Positions 6,286 through 7,070 of a stretch of 7,070 nucleotides of DNA are shown here, in pieces. A program made the translations under genes and the position numbers. The stretch is from an uncultured Pseudomonadota bacterium (GTDB lineage: Bacteria > Pseudomonadota > Gammaproteobacteria > Burkholderiales > Burkholderiaceae), in the NCBI GenBank assembly GCA_946480245.1, contig CAMLIZ010000198.1:1-7070 (forward strand). Direction: 5' to 3'. Numbering within the stretch: the stretch's first letter is position 1; the number at the start of each line of letters is the position of its first letter. The notes under the pieces were generated by a model. The model was not told the origin of the DNA, did not search any database, and worked only from the letters and a program-made list of their open reading frames with translations.

Positions 6286-6301
6286 CAGTCTTACCGACTG
6301 C
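6285..6301 (-). other. Small stem-loop between clpX and lon
   Basis: GCAGTC and GACTGC form a 6-bp stem around GGTAA, followed on the minus strand by TTGCAAATTT. The tail is not a proper T-run, so termination of clpX transcripts here would be weak at best. It overlaps by one base the candidate -35 element of lon, so it could also affect promoter access. Confidence 0.35.
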
Positions 6302-6323
6302 CGCAGGGGGATGGGGCGCGAAT

Positions 6324-6358
6324 CCAGTGCCGGGGCGTACTGGCGTGTCAGGCACTGG
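6324..6358 (-). other. Inverted repeat spanning the clpX stop codon
   Basis: CCAGTGCC (minus strand, 6351-6358, in the last clpX codons) can pair with GGCACTGG (6324-6331) across a 19-nt loop holding the TGA stop. A shorter alternative stem, CCAGT with ACTGG, uses the same downstream arm. There is no T-tract, so it is more likely an mRNA 3'-end stabilising stem or chance than an intrinsic terminator. Confidence 0.35.
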
Positions 6359-7070
6359 CCTTGGCCTGCTCGCGATACACCAGCAGCGGCTTCGCGTTCT
6401 CTTCGATGTTGTGTTCGTCGAGCACGACCTTGGCCACGCCATCGAGCGTGGGCAAGTCGAACATCGTGTCGATCAGCGCCGCTTCCATGATCGAGCGCAG
6501 CCCACGTGCGCCCGTCTTGCGTGCCAGGGCCTTGCGCGCGATCGCCTGCAGCGCTGAAGGCCGGATCTCCAGATCCACGCCGTCCATGCCGAACAGCTTC
6601 TGGTACTGCTTGAGCAGCGCGTTCTTCGGCTCGGTCAGGATTTGCACCAGCGCGTCCTCGGTCAACTCGCCGAGAGTCGCGACCACCGGCAGGCGGCCCA
6701 CCAGTTCGGGAATGAGACCGAACTTGATCAGGTCCTCCGGCTCCACCTCGCGGAAGGTGTCCGACACCTTCCGCTCCGTCTTGCTGTGCACTGTGGCGCC
6801 AAAGCCGATGCCAGAACGCTCCGTGCGGTTCTGGATCACCTTCTCGAGGCCGTCGAATGCCCCACCGCAGATGAACAGGATGTTGGTGGTGTCGATCTGC
6901 AGGAAATCTTGGTTCGGATGCTTGCGCCCGCCCTGCGGTGGCACGCTCGCCATCGTGCCTTCGATCAGCTTCAGCAGCGCCTGTTGCACGCCCTCGCCCG
7001 ACACGTCCCGCGTGATGCTGGGGTTGTCGGCCTTGCGGCTGATCTTGTCGATCTCGTCGATGTAGACGAT
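6348..7070 (-). CDS. clpX: ATP-dependent Clp protease ATP-binding subunit ClpX (N-terminus cut by right edge)
   Basis: ClpX is the AAA+ unfoldase that recognises tagged substrates and feeds them to the ClpP peptidase. The window holds the last 240 codons of a family usually about 420 long; the zinc-binding domain, Walker A and the first pore loop lie outside. The open frame begins at Walker B ([10 protein letters not shown], first ten residues). It continues with the RKH loop [11 protein letters not shown], the ILFICGGAF sensor segment, SGIGFGA, the [11 protein letters not shown] segment with the arginine involved in ATP sensing, and the sensor-2 motif [10 protein letters not shown]. The C-terminus [12 protein letters not shown] is normal. 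Frame and residues are intact. The neighbour order clpX then lon on one strand is a common proteobacterial arrangement; clpP would be expected further upstream, beyond the right edge. Confidence 0.98.
   Translation of the reverse strand: MVYIDEIDKISRKADNPSITRDVSGEGVQQALLKLIEGTMASVPPQGGRKHPNQDFLQIDTTNILFICGGAFDGLEKVIQNRTERSGIGFGATVHSKTERKVSDTFREVEPEDLIKFGLIPELVGRLPVVATLGELTEDALVQILTEPKNALLKQYQKLFGMDGVDLEIRPSALQAIARKALARKTGARGLRSIMEAALIDTMFDLPTLDGVAKVVLDEHNIEENAKPLLVYREQAKASA

Noticed and set aside
5609..6490. Plus-strand open frame of 293 codons opposite lon and the clpX 3' end
   Set aside because: It is serine- and arginine-rich shadow sequence crossing two real genes and their intergenic region; no domain is visible.
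6348..7004. A ClpX start at the GTG at 7002-7004
   Set aside because: The frame continues upstream through [10 protein letters not shown] (Walker B) to the window edge, so this GTG is an internal valine codon.
1..7070. Mobile elements, CRISPR arrays, prophage or defence genes
   Set aside because: No transposase, integrase, terminal inverted repeats, tandem repeat array or att-like duplication of tRNA ends was seen. All sizeable genes are conserved housekeeping types except one GNAT protein.

Overview
The window is a chromosomal housekeeping stretch of a high-GC bacterium, most likely a betaproteobacterium of the order Burkholderiales. The placement is inferred from strongly GC-biased codon use, the form of the ETF beta, Lon and ClpX proteins, and the clpX-lon and tRNA-Gly/Cys/Leu arrangements. 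Genus cannot be fixed from sequence reading alone. No mobile element, CRISPR array, phage gene or defence gene is visible, and I see no convincing evidence of an undescribed multi-gene system. The points worth checking are regulatory and transcriptional.

Layout, left to right. Positions 1-846 (minus) hold most of etfA, cut by the left edge. Positions 849-1598 (minus) hold etfB, which lies upstream of etfA in the same operon with 2 bp between them. A 186-bp divergent intergenic region (1599-1784) carries a strong etfB ribosome binding site and two different palindromic operator-like elements. murI (glutamate racemase, 1785-2582) is the only plus-strand gene. It converges on a GNAT-family acetyltransferase of unknown substrate (2592-3224, minus), with 9 bp between the stop codons. 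Positions 3286-3698 carry three minus-strand tRNA genes, in transcription order tRNA-Gly(GCC), tRNA-Cys(GCA) and tRNA-Leu(UAA). All three encode CCA, and hairpin terminators follow the first two. A stable-RNA-type promoter with a GC-rich discriminator sits between lon and tRNA-Gly. lon (3796-6234, minus) is complete at 812 codons. clpX (6348-7070, minus) is cut by the right edge and lacks its N-terminal half.

How the genes work together. ClpX (unfoldase of ClpXP) and Lon are the ATP-dependent quality-control proteases. They are consecutive on one strand, with a possible heat-shock-type promoter between them. No terminator is visible between lon and tRNA-Gly, so lon transcripts may run into the tRNA cluster. 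EtfB and EtfA form the FAD/AMP-containing heterodimer that carries electrons from acyl-CoA dehydrogenases to the quinone pool. The operator-like sites upstream fit control by a fatty-acid or branched-chain amino-acid degradation regulator. MurI supplies D-glutamate for peptidoglycan and is unrelated to its neighbours.
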